From Rhodospirillum sp. (GTDB taxonomy: Bacteria > Pseudomonadota > Alphaproteobacteria > Rhodospirillales > Rhodospirillaceae), in NCBI GenBank assembly GCA_021741145.1, contig JAIOYK010000013.1, forward strand, positions 44,164-108,163: DNA of 64,000 nt, in the 5' to 3' direction. The first letter of the stretch is position 1. Each line of letters opens with the position of its first letter. Position numbers and translations under genes: made by a program. Of this stretch, positions 55,616-64,000 are shown piece after piece. The notes under the pieces are model-generated. The model saw only the letters and a program-made list of their open reading frames with translations, was not told the DNA's origin and did no database searches.

Positions 55616-56305
55616 TCAGGCCGATCCAGGCCGGTTCAAGGGTCGGGAGCGACGAGAGACCCGCGCCCCGGCGCCCGTCGTTCGATTGGAAAGCCAGTGC
55701 TCCAGACTCCCCTTGGGGAGCAATCGCGTCCCGAGGAGGGCGGCCAGGATCCCGGCGAAGATCACCGGTTCGGTGATATCGGCCTTGACCATCAGCCAGT
55801 AGTGGACGACGCCCAGCAGGGCCGCGGGATAAACCAACCGGTGCAGCACTTTCCAGCGGCGGTAGGTCAACCGTTTGACCCAACGGTGGGTCGAGGTAAC
55901 AGCCAGCGGCACCAACAGGAGAAAAGCCCCAAAACCAACGGTGATGTAGATCCGTTTTATAATGTCCGCCCAAATGGTCGGCCAATGGAAGAACTGGTCA
56001 AGACCCACGTAGGACAACAGGTGGAGGCAAATATAGAAGAAGGCGAATAACCCCACCATCCGCCGCCGCCTCAGGGCCATGGTCCAGCCGAAAGCCCGCC
56101 GCAGGGGAGAGAGGGATAGGCCCACCAGCAGCAAGATCAGCCCCCATTCTCCCAGGTTCCGGGTCAAAGCCTCGATAGGGTTGGCGCCCAGACCGCCAGA
56201 GAATAACAGGACGACTTGCCAAACCAGGGGCGCGCCACAGAGGAGGACGGTGCCCACGCGCGCCAGGACCTCCCGGTCGATGGATGAACTGGTGAAACGG
56301 ATCAT
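55616..56305 (-). CDS. msrQ: haem-binding membrane subunit MsrQ
   Basis: 229 residues, five to six membrane helices of the ferric-reductase-like/YedZ family, including LGEWGLILLLVGLSLSPLRR, FFYICLHLLSYV and LVYPAALLGVVHYWLMVKAD with the haem His residues. It passes quinol electrons to MsrP for repair of oxidised periplasmic methionines. Its ATG overlaps the msrP stop (TGATG). Confidence 0.94.
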   Translation of the reverse strand: MIRFTSSSIDREVLARVGTVLLCGAPLVWQVVLLFSGGLGANPIEALTRNLGEWGLILLLVGLSLSPLRRAFGWTMALRRRRMVGLFAFFYICLHLLSYVGLDQFFHWPTIWADIIKRIYITVGFGAFLLLVPLAVTSTHRWVKRLTYRRWKVLHRLVYPAALLGVVHYWLMVKADITEPVIFAGILAALLGTRLLPKGSLEHWLSNRTTGAGARVSRRSRPLNRPGSA

Positions 56306-57285
56306 CAGTAAAACTTCCGCAGATCCATGCCCGAATACAGGCTCGCGACCTCGTCCTCGTAGCCGTTGAACATCATTGTATCCCGGCGCAGGAAATCGCC
56401 GATCCGCCGTTCCCGGGCCTGGCTCCACCGGGGATGATCCACCTGGGGGTTCACATTGGAGTAGAAGCCGTATTCGCGGGCATTGGCCATGTTCCAACTG
56501 GTTGGCGGCTGCTCCTTGACCAGCGAGATCCGGACCACCGACTTGATGGACTTGAAGCCGTATTTCCAAGGCACCACCAGTCGGACCGGCGCACCGTTCT
56601 GATTGGGCAGAGGTTCGCCATACATGCCCACCGCCATCAGGGTCAGAGGGTGCATGGCCTCGTCCAGGCGCAGCCCCTCGCGGTAGGGCCAGTCGAGCAG
56701 GCCTGTCCGTTGACCGGGCATTTCCCCGGGCCGGACCACCGTTTCGAAGGCCACGTATTTGGCCGAGGACAGGGGCTTTGCCCGGTCGATCAAGCGCGAT
56801 AGGGAAAAGCCGGTCCAGGGAATGACCATGGACCAAGCCTCCACGCAGCGCAGCCGGTAGAGGCGCTCTTCCAGGGCATCGACGGACACCAGATCCTCGA
56901 ACCCAAGGGTCAGGGGCTTTTCCACTTCGCCATCGATGGTGAAGGTCCAAGGCAGGGGATGGAAGTCCCCGGAGTTGCGCTCGGGATCACCCTTGTCCGC
57001 GCCAAATTCATAGAAATTGTTGTAGGAGGTCGCATCGCCCTTGGGAGTCACCTCCTCGGAGAGGACCGGCCCGCCCTTCGGAGCCTGGGCAATGGCATCG
57101 GCCAGGGGGTTGGCCAGCGCGGCCGCCCGCGCCGTTCCCGGCGTCAGGCCAAGGCGCGCGCCCAAAGTGACCCCCAGGGCCACCCCGGCGGTGCCCGTCA
57201 GAAAGCGGCGCCTGTTCAAATATAGGGCCTTTGGCGTGACCGCGTTTTCGCGGGGATGGCGAGGGTTGCGGATCTTGATCAGCAT
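56305..57285 (-). CDS. msrP: periplasmic methionine sulfoxide reductase catalytic subunit MsrP
   Basis: 326 residues, molybdopterin oxidoreductase of the YedY family. A Tat signal ([15 protein letters not shown]) precedes the mature enzyme; the Mo-ligand Cys lies in [17 protein letters not shown] and the pterin region in [19 protein letters not shown]. The C-terminus ending in [13 protein letters not shown] is typical. Couples with msrQ directly downstream. Confidence 0.96.
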   Translation of the reverse strand: MLIKIRNPRHPRENAVTPKALYLNRRRFLTGTAGVALGVTLGARLGLTPGTARAAALANPLADAIAQAPKGGPVLSEEVTPKGDATSYNNFYEFGADKGDPERNSGDFHPLPWTFTIDGEVEKPLTLGFEDLVSVDALEERLYRLRCVEAWSMVIPWTGFSLSRLIDRAKPLSSAKYVAFETVVRPGEMPGQRTGLLDWPYREGLRLDEAMHPLTLMAVGMYGEPLPNQNGAPVRLVVPWKYGFKSIKSVVRISLVKEQPPTSWNMANAREYGFYSNVNPQVDHPRWSQARERRIGDFLRRDTMMFNGYEDEVASLYSGMDLRKFY

Positions 57286-57461
57286 GGCTTCTGTCCCGTG
57301 GCCGTCGTTGGAAGACCCCTCTTATATGACACGCTTTGGCCGACTTTCTGTTCACCTTGCCGTGAGGGCGGCGAAAAACACCGACCTATCCCACCATCCC
57401 CCCGTCACGAAGCAACCCCTCCGGCGACCAAGGGGATCCCATCCAATCCGTGATTCTCGCT

Positions 57462-57770
57462 CTAATTCTCCAGGGTAAACATCTGGCTGAAGCGAGCCAC
57501 GTCCATCAGGTTGCGCACTTGGCCGTCCATGGACACCCGCAGAACCGTCCGCGCGCCTTCCTGGGTCGCGGCTTGGCGAACCAACAGCAACAGCCCAAGA
57601 CCGGCGGAATCAATGTACTCCATGAAACGCATGTCCAAGATCCAGGCGTCGAAACCGGAACTGGACAATTGGGCCAGCAAGACCCGAAAGACTTTCTGAT
57701 CCGCGAATGTTAGGCGCCCCCGAAGGACGACGACAACCGCACCATCCTTTGCTTCAATGGCGTATTCCAT
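57462..57770 (-). CDS. STAS-domain protein (anti-sigma-factor-antagonist type)
   Basis: 102 residues, a single STAS domain. The loop FMEYIDSAGLGLLLLV carries the Ser (IDSAG) that partner kinases phosphorylate in SpoIIAA-like proteins. No HPK or PP2C partner is adjacent, so its circuit is elsewhere. Similar stand-alone STAS proteins act in chemotaxis, stress or biofilm switches in alphaproteobacteria; that is family knowledge only. Confidence 0.88.
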   Translation of the reverse strand: MEYAIEAKDGAVVVVLRGRLTFADQKVFRVLLAQLSSSGFDAWILDMRFMEYIDSAGLGLLLLVRQAATQEGARTVLRVSMDGQVRNLMDVARFSQMFTLEN

Positions 57771-57840
57771 GGTTTTCCATTCTTTCCATAAGGCGGTAGG
57801 CCTCTAGAAAATTAGGTGAAAACACGATAACCGCCGAACC

Positions 57841-58746
57841 TTAAGTGACACGACTTTGTTTTACGACCCGATCTCGGTACAGCACATAGAGCCCGGACCC
57901 GACGATCAACGCCCCGCCAAGCACGGTCCAGAAGTCCGGTATATCCCCGAAGACCAAGTATCCCACCCCCACGGACCAGACGAGCAACAGGTAATTGAAA
58001 GGCTGCAGAACCGAGGCCGGGGTAAATTCCAGGGCCTTGATCAACAACACATGGGCGGTGATGCCGAACAGCGCGAGCAGAGCCGTCCACCCCCAGTCCG
58101 CGGCTGGCATCTCCGCCCAGAACCAGGGACCCGACAGGCTGGAGATCAGAGCCCCCACCACGGCGGTGAAAAGGATCGTTGTCGCCGCCGAGTCGGTCCC
58201 GCTGACCAACCGCGTCAACACGTTATACAGAGCATAAAGCAGGGCCGCGGAGACGGCGAAGAGGGCCGCGGGGTCGAAGGCCTCCAGCCCCGGCCGCAGG
58301 ATCACCAGAAGTCCGATGAAGCCGACCCCCGTCGCCAGGGCCCGCCGCCACCCCACGCGTTCACCCAGGATTGGGATGGCCATGGCCATGATCAGCAGGG
58401 GATAGATGGAAAAGACCGCTTGGGTTTCCGCCAATCCCAGGAAACGGAACGCCATGGCCATGCAAGCGATCTCCGCCACCAGAAGGACTCCACGCAGGGA
58501 CTGCAGGATCGGCCGCTGGCACCGCAGGGCTCCGGACAACCCTCCGGCTTGGCGTCGGGCGATGGTCATGGCGAAGAGGGCGAAAGCCCAATAACGTAGC
58601 ATGACAATGAACGGTACTGGATAATGGCTGGACAAGTGCTTGGTCACCGCGTCCTGGAACGCGAAGATCAGGGTCGCCGCGATAAGGCAGGCGATACCCA
58701 GGCCAGGACCGGCGTTCCGTTTGGCGAAACCACGAAGGCGGAGCAT
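57841..58746 (-). CDS. DMT-family (EamA) membrane transporter
   Basis: 301 residues with ten predicted membrane helices and two EamA halves (first from GLGIACLIAATLIFAFQDAV, second from AALFAVSAALLYALYNVLT). Drug/metabolite transporter superfamily, RhaT-like. Substrate unknown. The ATG at 58746 gives the usual start just before the first helix. It precedes the STAS gene by 70 bp. Confidence 0.9.
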   Translation of the reverse strand: MLRLRGFAKRNAGPGLGIACLIAATLIFAFQDAVTKHLSSHYPVPFIVMLRYWAFALFAMTIARRQAGGLSGALRCQRPILQSLRGVLLVAEIACMAMAFRFLGLAETQAVFSIYPLLIMAMAIPILGERVGWRRALATGVGFIGLLVILRPGLEAFDPAALFAVSAALLYALYNVLTRLVSGTDSAATTILFTAVVGALISSLSGPWFWAEMPAADWGWTALLALFGITAHVLLIKALEFTPASVLQPFNYLLLVWSVGVGYLVFGDIPDFWTVLGGALIVGSGLYVLYRDRVVKQSRVT

Positions 58747-58908
58747 GAACGTTTTCCTAGATCCTTCGGCCCGTGCGGACCGGAAATTGGATCCAGAAGT
58801 AAGCCTCCTCCCAATCCGACACAAGTCTCCCCTTGTCCAAACCACACCGCATGGCAACATTAGGGAAGGATATGCCAACCGGGGCACAGGGGAGCAATCA
58901 AGGACGAC

Positions 58909-59637
58909 ATGACCAGCCATATCACCTTAGACCGGGCCTCCATCGCCGCTGGCGCCCTGCAGGAAATCGCCGCCCGGATGAAGGGCCTCGTCCGCCCCCT
59001 GGAACTGGAGGAACTGGAAGCTTCGCTGAGCACCACGCTGGCCGCGCGCCCCCCCTCTGGTCCCGGGTCTGGCCCCGCGTCCCACGATGGAGACGATGTC
59101 TGGGTTTTCGCCTATGGATCGCTCATCTGGAACCCGGCGTTCCATTTCGAGGAACGGCGGGTTGGCATGGTCCGGGGATGGCATCGCCGGTTCTGCCTCT
59201 CGACGGTGATGGGCCGAGGCACCCCCGAATGCCCGGGCCTGGTCCTGGGTCTGGACCGGGGTGGAGCCTGCCGGGGGGTCGCCTATCGGGTCGCGGCGGC
59301 CAAGGTGCGCGAGGAACTGTCCGTTGTCTGGCGCCGGGAAATGGTGACCGCGGCCTATAGGCCCCGTTGGGGCAAGGTCGATCTGGGTCACAGGCGCGTT
59401 CCAGCGATCCTATTCACCATCAACCGCGATGATCCCCATTACGCCCCGGGCCTGGATGAACGGACCGTGGCCGAACGCATGGCCACCGCCGTCGGCGCCC
59501 TGGGTCCCGCCGCGGACTACCTGTTCAAAACCGAGGAGGCCCTAAGCCGGGAAGGAATCCTCGACGTCTCGCTGGAACGAGTCGCCAAGCATGCGCGGCG
59601 CCTGGGTGCCCAAAAGGGTCCGCCCCCAACGAAATAA
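58909..59637 (+). CDS. ChaC-like gamma-glutamylcyclotransferase
   Basis: 242 residues. The substrate-loop motif VWVFAYGSLIWNP (near residue 64), RRFCLSTVMGRGTPECPGLV, and the Glu in VVWRREMVTAAYRP fit ChaC enzymes that cleave glutathione to 5-oxoproline and Cys-Gly. The first ~55 residues are an extra helical/Pro-Gly stretch. RBS AAGGA. Convergent with the chemoreceptor gene. Confidence 0.9.
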   Translation: MTSHITLDRASIAAGALQEIAARMKGLVRPLELEELEASLSTTLAARPPSGPGSGPASHDGDDVWVFAYGSLIWNPAFHFEERRVGMVRGWHRRFCLSTVMGRGTPECPGLVLGLDRGGACRGVAYRVAAAKVREELSVVWRREMVTAAYRPRWGKVDLGHRRVPAILFTINRDDPHYAPGLDERTVAERMATAVGALGPAADYLFKTEEALSREGILDVSLERVAKHARRLGAQKGPPPTK

Positions 59638-59642
59638 CCCCA

Positions 59643-59661
59643 CCCCGCCGATCAGGCGGGG
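59643..59661. terminator. hairpin between convergent genes
   Basis: CCCCGCC pairs with GGCGGGG around five bases, between the ends of the ChaC-like gene and the chemoreceptor gene. No clear T-run; position suggests a bidirectional terminator. Confidence 0.5.
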
Positions 59662-59674
59662 GGGGAATACCGTC

Positions 59675-61360
59675 CTACACCGCGGCGAGGGATTGCGCGA
59701 ATTCCCGGACATAGCCGCGCAGGGTCTCCGATTCACCCCGCACGTCCTCGGCGGAGTCTTGAACCTTCGCGGCGCCGTCCCGGACATGGTTGGCGGCCGC
59801 GGACAGACCCGAGAGGTTGGCGTTGACGTCTCGCGCGCTTTCCACGGCGGTCGCCATGCCCCGGGTGATTTCCTGGGTCGCCGCGGCCTGTTCCTCCACC
59901 GCCGAGGCGACGGAGGTGGCGATTTCCGTCATGTCCGAGATCCGCTTGGCGATGGTCTCGATGGCCCCCACCGAGGTGGACGTCAGGGACTGCACCTCCT
60001 CGATCTGCTTGGAGATCTCATCGGTGGCCCGGGCCGTCTGATTGGCCAGAGCCTTGACTTCGTTGGCGACCACCGCGAAGCCCTTGCCCGCGTCCCCCGC
60101 CCGGGCGGCCTCGATGGTGGCGTTCAGCGCCAGAAGGTTGGTCTGCTCGGCGATGTCGGTGATCAGGGCGATCACCTTCCCGATTTTCTGGGCGCTGATA
60201 TCCAGGGCCCGCACGGTGCCACTGGTCTTTTCCGCGTCCACGCTGGCGCTTTGGGCATACCGGGTCTGGTCCTGGACGCGGGCACTGATTTCCTGGATGG
60301 AGGCGGTCAGTTCCTCGGTCGCGGACGAGACGGTTTGCAGACTCTCCGAGCTGCTTTCAGAGGCATTGGCGACCCGCCCGCCCCGATCCGCGGTATCGTT
60401 CGCGGCGCGAGACATGCCGTCCGAGGTCTCCTTCATGCCCCGAGCCGATCCAACCAGGGACTCGACGACTCCTTCGGCCTGCTTGGCGAAGGCGTCCGTC
60501 AGATCCCGGCGTTTCTCGGCGCGGGCCTTTTCCACCTCTTCCTCCCGTGCCTTCCGTTCCCGGGTCGCCTTCTCGTCGACCAGGGCCTTGCGGAACACTT
60601 CGGCGTTCTGGGCCATGCGTCCGATTTCATCGCCCCGTTCCGAATGGGGGATGGGGGTTTCCAGGTCGCCCCGGGCCAGACTGTCCAGTCGGTCCGTCAT
60701 GGCCCGAATCGGCTGGATGACGGCCCGGTTCATGCCCAGAAAGGCGACCAGGGCGACGACGCCGATGATCGCCAACCCCACGAAGATTTCCACCCGCACC
60801 ATGGTGAAGCTGGCATCCTGCACATCGCGGGCATTGCCCCCCACACGCCAAATATGGTCCTCGGCGGCGACTTCGATTCGCTTCAAGGCCGCCTCGATGG
60901 GCAGGGAGGCGCCAGAAGCCTCCATCGCCCGGGCCTGGTCGATGGTGAGGGCATTGCGCATCATGGCGACCTGATTGGAGGCCACCGTCTCCCACCAGAC
61001 GCCCATCTCCCGCTCTAAATCATCAAGCGCCGTCAGGGTCTCCTTGTCGGTGGCCGCTTGGCCACGGGCCTTGACCAGGGATTCCCGGTAGGCCGCCCGG
61101 GCTGGCTCTATGGCATCCATGTGGTCCAGGTCACCGGCCATGATGTAGCTTCCCACGGCTCCGGTGGCCAAGCGTGCGTCGGCCAGGGCATTAAACACCC
61201 CTTGAGCGGCCGTTTCCGCCTTGGACGTTTCCTCGGTGGCGGTTTCAATGCGTGACACCGCCCACAGCATGAGCCCGAAGGCGATAAAGACAACGACGAC
61301 CAAGGCGCCAAAGGCGATGATCAGGCGGGCGCCAATGGATTTATTGGTTTGAGCGGCCAT
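59675..61360 (-). CDS. methyl-accepting chemotaxis protein
   Basis: 561 residues. Two membrane helices (residues ~13-35 and ~190-210) flank a ~150-residue periplasmic four-helix-bundle-type sensor; a HAMP domain follows ([20 protein letters not shown]). The signalling tip [20 protein letters not shown], then [20 protein letters not shown] is canonical. No C-terminal CheR-docking pentapeptide is seen. It follows, by 94 bp, a gene for a secreted protein that may deliver or modify its signal. Confidence 0.95.
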   Translation of the reverse strand: MAAQTNKSIGARLIIAFGALVVVVFIAFGLMLWAVSRIETATEETSKAETAAQGVFNALADARLATGAVGSYIMAGDLDHMDAIEPARAAYRESLVKARGQAATDKETLTALDDLEREMGVWWETVASNQVAMMRNALTIDQARAMEASGASLPIEAALKRIEVAAEDHIWRVGGNARDVQDASFTMVRVEIFVGLAIIGVVALVAFLGMNRAVIQPIRAMTDRLDSLARGDLETPIPHSERGDEIGRMAQNAEVFRKALVDEKATRERKAREEEVEKARAEKRRDLTDAFAKQAEGVVESLVGSARGMKETSDGMSRAANDTADRGGRVANASESSSESLQTVSSATEELTASIQEISARVQDQTRYAQSASVDAEKTSGTVRALDISAQKIGKVIALITDIAEQTNLLALNATIEAARAGDAGKGFAVVANEVKALANQTARATDEISKQIEEVQSLTSTSVGAIETIAKRISDMTEIATSVASAVEEQAAATQEITRGMATAVESARDVNANLSGLSAAANHVRDGAAKVQDSAEDVRGESETLRGYVREFAQSLAAV

Positions 61361-61454
61361 GGTGATGGCTCCTGCTTTTTGATCTTTTCATCATTTGAAA
61401 GGGCTTCAGGGCGCGCGTCGGACGTTTGGCCCGATCCCGCGATCCCATGGGCCG

Positions 61455-62054
61455 TTACAGTCCGAGGGCGCGGCGCCGGGCGAGTTCCGTCAGATTGACC
61501 TCGACAGCCACGGCCCCCAGGGGGACACCCGCGGCATCGGGGATGGTCAAATTGACCTGAACCCGATCCGTCCCGGTGCCGTCATGGTGTTCCGGCGCGT
61601 CCACGAAAACCGCGTCGGGTCCCACATCGAAAGTCTTCTGGAATTTCGCTTCATCCCCTTGCCAATAGTCCGAACTGATACTGCTCAAACCGGCGTTCAG
61701 GCCCTTGGCGTCCATCATGATGATTTCCGTGTACAGGCCCGCGCTCATGGCTTGAATCCGCAAGAGATATGTGGACAGAGGGCTGGCCATCACCGAGGCG
61801 ACCAGGGGCTGATCCCGCATCTCCCGCTCCGCGCGCCATCTCTTGTCCAAGGCGTCGACTTCCGCCTGATCAAAGTTGGCGACGTGATCCCTCCGATCCT
61901 CGAGAGTCGTCGCCACCACGGGGGAATTCAGCCAAGCCCGGATGGAATCGATAACCGCCTTATCGATCATGGTCTCCGCGCGCCCGATACCCGAGGATGC
62001 GAGCAACACCGCCCCCGCCACCATCAAAACCCTGCTGCACTCTGTCATCGCCAT
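61455..62054 (-). CDS. secreted Cache/PDC-like protein, probable chemoreceptor partner
   Basis: 199 residues. A Sec signal peptide (VLMVAGAVLLASSGIGRA) precedes a soluble periplasmic part. The sequence PLSTYLLRIQAMSAGLYTEI, MMDAKGLNAGLSSISSDYWQ and the closing GAVAVEVNLTEL resemble the membrane-distal/proximal fold of Cache (PDC) sensor domains, but no membrane anchor or cytosolic domain follows. It lies directly upstream of the chemoreceptor gene in the same direction. A ligand-binding accessory role is inferred, not shown. Confidence 0.7.
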   Translation of the reverse strand: MAMTECSRVLMVAGAVLLASSGIGRAETMIDKAVIDSIRAWLNSPVVATTLEDRRDHVANFDQAEVDALDKRWRAEREMRDQPLVASVMASPLSTYLLRIQAMSAGLYTEIIMMDAKGLNAGLSSISSDYWQGDEAKFQKTFDVGPDAVFVDAPEHHDGTGTDRVQVNLTIPDAAGVPLGAVAVEVNLTELARRRALGL

Positions 62055-62370
62055 TGTCCTTTCCGCATCCGCCGGTCGGCTTTTGGTCCCACCCCGCTTC
62101 ACGTCGCGTTGAAATCAAACCACCCCACCAAACAGTCATACATACTAACATTCATGACGGTCTGTATAATATAGTCTTTTTAATTTATTTTAGAGAATTA
62201 AAATGAAATCGACACGAGCCGAAAGGGAGTGTTCGGCCAGACCCGCCTGATCCATGGCCCCTTTCGGGGTTGGACCGGAGGAGCGATTGACGTTAAAACC
62301 GCCTGACAGGACCCGCGCGCCCGCGGGGGTCGGTATGTGGACTACTTTTGGCATGAAAGGCCTAGTCGTC
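62055..62370. promoter_or_regulatory. divergent region upstream of hisG
   Basis: About 315 bp without a gene. A perfect TATAAT lies at 62165-62170 within an AT-rich patch, without a good -35 at standard spacing. CCGAAAGGG (62219-62227) can pair with CCCTTTCGG (62259-62267) in the hisG leader. No His-rich leader peptide was seen. Confidence 0.45.
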
Positions 62371-63054
62371 ATGGGGTTCGACGCGAACAACGGCACGGAC
62401 AAGCTGGTGATCGCCCTGCCCAAGGGGCGGATTCTCAAGGAAGCCATGCCCCTGGTCCATGCCGCGGGGATCCATCCGGAACCGGCGTTCGATGATCCGA
62501 ACAGCCGCCAGCTCCGATTCGCGACCAACGACCCGGACGTGGATATCATTCGGGTCCGCAGCTTCGATGTCGCCACCTTCGTGGCCTTTGGCGCGGCCCA
62601 TATCGGCGTGGCGGGCAACGACGTCATCATGGAATTCAATTATCCCGAACTCTACGCGCCCCTGGACCTGGGCATCGGCGCCTGCCGCCTGTCGGTGGCG
62701 GAAACGGAGAGTCTGCGGGCCGAGGACGACCCCCGCCGCTGGTCCCACATCCGGGTGGCCACCAAATATCCCGAGATCACCCGCCGCCATTTCGCCGCGC
62801 GGGGCGTGCAGACGGAATGCATCAAGCTGAACGGCGCCATGGAACTGGCGCCGGCGCTGGGCCTCTGCCGCCGTATCGTCGATCTGGTATCCACCGGCTC
62901 CACCCTGAAGGCCAACGGTCTGGTGGAGGTGGAGCAAATCGTCGACGTCACTTCGCGTCTGGTGGTCAACCGCACGGCCATGAAGGTGCGGTCCCGGGAA
63001 ATGACCGGATGGATCGAGCGTTTCAGGGAGGCCTGCCATGACCGCGCGGCTTAA
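62371..63054 (+). CDS. hisG: ATP phosphoribosyltransferase, short form
   Basis: 227 residues, the first enzyme of histidine synthesis (ATP + PRPP). Motifs [28 protein letters not shown] and the PRPP loop [18 protein letters not shown] are conserved. It ends at residue ~225 without the ACT-like regulatory domain, so it is the short form that needs HisZ; hisZ is not in the window. Start at 62371 chosen by family N-terminus. Overlaps hisD by 17 bp. Confidence 0.95.
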   Translation: MGFDANNGTDKLVIALPKGRILKEAMPLVHAAGIHPEPAFDDPNSRQLRFATNDPDVDIIRVRSFDVATFVAFGAAHIGVAGNDVIMEFNYPELYAPLDLGIGACRLSVAETESLRAEDDPRRWSHIRVATKYPEITRRHFAARGVQTECIKLNGAMELAPALGLCRRIVDLVSTGSTLKANGLVEVEQIVDVTSRLVVNRTAMKVRSREMTGWIERFREACHDRAA

Positions 63055-64000
63055 AAGTTCTTCTCCCACCTTCGAACAGGCGTTCACCGCCCTTCTGGGG
63101 GGGAAACGGGAAGCCGCCCAGGACGTGACCGACTCCGTCGCCGCGATCTTGGAACAGGTGCGGGAGCGGGGCGACTCGGCCCTGCTGGAGTACACCAACA
63201 CCTTCGACCGCATGACCCTGACCGCGGATCGTCTGCGGATAACCGCGGCCGAGGTCGACGCCGCCGTCGCCCAAATCGACCCGGAGCTGGGGACCGCCCT
63301 GGAACTGGCCGCGGAGCGCATCCGCGCCTTCCATGAAAAGCAGCGTCCCAGCGGTATTTCCTATACGGACTCGGTGGGAGTGCGCCTGGGCCAGCGCTGG
63401 ACACCGGTGTCGGCCGCGGGCCTCTACGTGCCCGGCGGAACGGCGGCCTATCCCTCCTCGGTCCTGATGAATGCCATCCCCGCCAAGGTCGCGGGCGTGT
63501 CCCGTCTGGTCATGGTCGTCCCCACCCCGGGCGACAAGCTCAATCCCCTGGTCCTCGCCGCGGCCCGCCTGGCCGGAGTGGACGAGATCTACCGGATTGG
63601 CGGTGCCCAGGCCGTCGGCGCCCTGGCCTACGGCACGGAGACCATCGCGCCGGTAGACAAGATTGTTGGCCCGGGCAATGCCTACGTGGCCCAGGCCAAG
63701 CGCCAGGTCTTCGGCGTTGTCGGTATCGACATGATCGCCGGTCCGTCGGAAATCCTGGTCGTGGCCGACGCCGCCAACGATCCCGACTGGGTGGCCGTCG
63801 ATCTGCTGTCCCAGGCCGAACACGACACCGCCGCCCAATCCATCCTGATCACCGACGACGAAGCCTTCGCCAATGCCGTGGAGGAGGCCATCGCGGCCCA
63901 TCTGCGCACCCTGTCCCGGGCGGAAATCGCCGGCCCCTCCTGGCGGGACCACGGCGCCATCATCGTCGTCGACGACCTGCTCGCCGAGGCCCCGGCCCTT
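63038..64000 (+). CDS. hisD: histidinol dehydrogenase (3' end outside window)
   Basis: The first 321 residues are present; the gene continues past the right edge. Conserved blocks include [52 protein letters not shown] and the active-site/zinc stretch [12 protein letters not shown] with LLSQAEHD. It performs the two-step NAD-linked oxidation of histidinol to histidine. It overlaps hisG, so the two are translationally coupled. Confidence 0.96.
   Translation, partial: MTARLKSSSPTFEQAFTALLGGKREAAQDVTDSVAAILEQVRERGDSALLEYTNTFDRMTLTADRLRITAAEVDAAVAQIDPELGTALELAAERIRAFHEKQRPSGISYTDSVGVRLGQRWTPVSAAGLYVPGGTAAYPSSVLMNAIPAKVAGVSRLVMVVPTPGDKLNPLVLAAARLAGVDEIYRIGGAQAVGALAYGTETIAPVDKIVGPGNAYVAQAKRQVFGVVGIDMIAGPSEILVVADAANDPDWVAVDLLSQAEHDTAAQSILITDDEAFANAVEEAIAAHLRTLSRAEIAGPSWRDHGAIIVVDDLLAEAPAL

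Noticed and set aside
62203..62250. A 15-codon open frame (MKSTRAERECSARPA) in the hisG leader as a possible his attenuator peptide
   Set aside because: It contains no histidine codon and no terminator with T-run follows it.

Overview
The window is a GC-rich (roughly 60 to 65 %) chromosomal segment of a flagellated alphaproteobacterium, most likely a Rhodospirillales / Rhodospirillaceae-type spirillum (Magnetospirillum, Rhodospirillum and relatives). This rests on protein character and gene order: FlbD-type sigma-54 activation of flagellar genes, short-form HisG next to HisD, long PstA/PstC, MsrPQ, cytochrome c' and the rsmB-guaB / rlmE-ppx neighbourhood. The species cannot be named from sequence alone. 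No insertion sequence, prophage, CRISPR array or rRNA was found; one tRNA gene (Gln, CTG) is present.

Layout. 1-6 kb: rsmB-like (cut by the window edge), guaB, rlmE and ppx, all on the minus strand, then tRNA-Gln, cytochrome c' and an MBL-fold hydrolase. 6-11.4 kb: a GT4 glycosyltransferase, asparagine synthetase asnB and a membrane class III nucleotide cyclase, then a lipoprotein. 11.6-15.7 kb: a second lipoprotein and the argD-argF-hslO operon, with a promoter followed at once by a terminator-like hairpin. 15.8-20.5 kb: a DegT-fold protein that has lost its PLP lysine, and two divergent TPR-glycosyltransferase paralogues. 20.7-36.3 kb: a flagellar cluster (a flagellin-like protein, fliK, flgD, flgE, fliF, fliG, fliH, fliN, a motA homologue, flbD, flhA) with a good sigma-54 promoter before fliK. 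36.3-42.3 kb: a degenerate GFA protein, a four-gene ABC importer, a LOG-family protein and a DeoR-type regulator, with shared candidate operators. 42.4-48.9 kb: the phosphate operon pstS-pstC-pstA-pstB-phoU-phoB behind Pho-box-like repeats. 49.1-52.6 kb: fba and tkt. 52.9-62 kb: a five-PAS diguanylate cyclase, msrPQ, a STAS protein, a DMT transporter, a ChaC-like gene, and a chemoreceptor with a secreted partner. 62.4-64 kb: hisG and hisD (cut by the right edge).

Working together. FlbD (32.7 kb) is the expected activator of the sigma-54 promoter at 22.19 kb, so the cluster carries its own late-gene switch. PhoB closes the pst operon and probably acts on the repeats before pstS. The DeoR-type regulator probably controls itself and the ABC importer.

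Most noteworthy: (i) an 84-bp intergenic repeat in two gapless copies 28.5 kb apart whose internal hairpin is kept by compensatory changes; (ii) a tandem set of very long hairpins beside one copy; (iii) a promoter-terminator leader before argD; (iv) two enzyme-fold proteins with coordinated loss of key residues (DegT Lys to Arg; GFA structural zinc site); (v) a divergent flagellin-like protein at the head of the hook/basal-body cluster.
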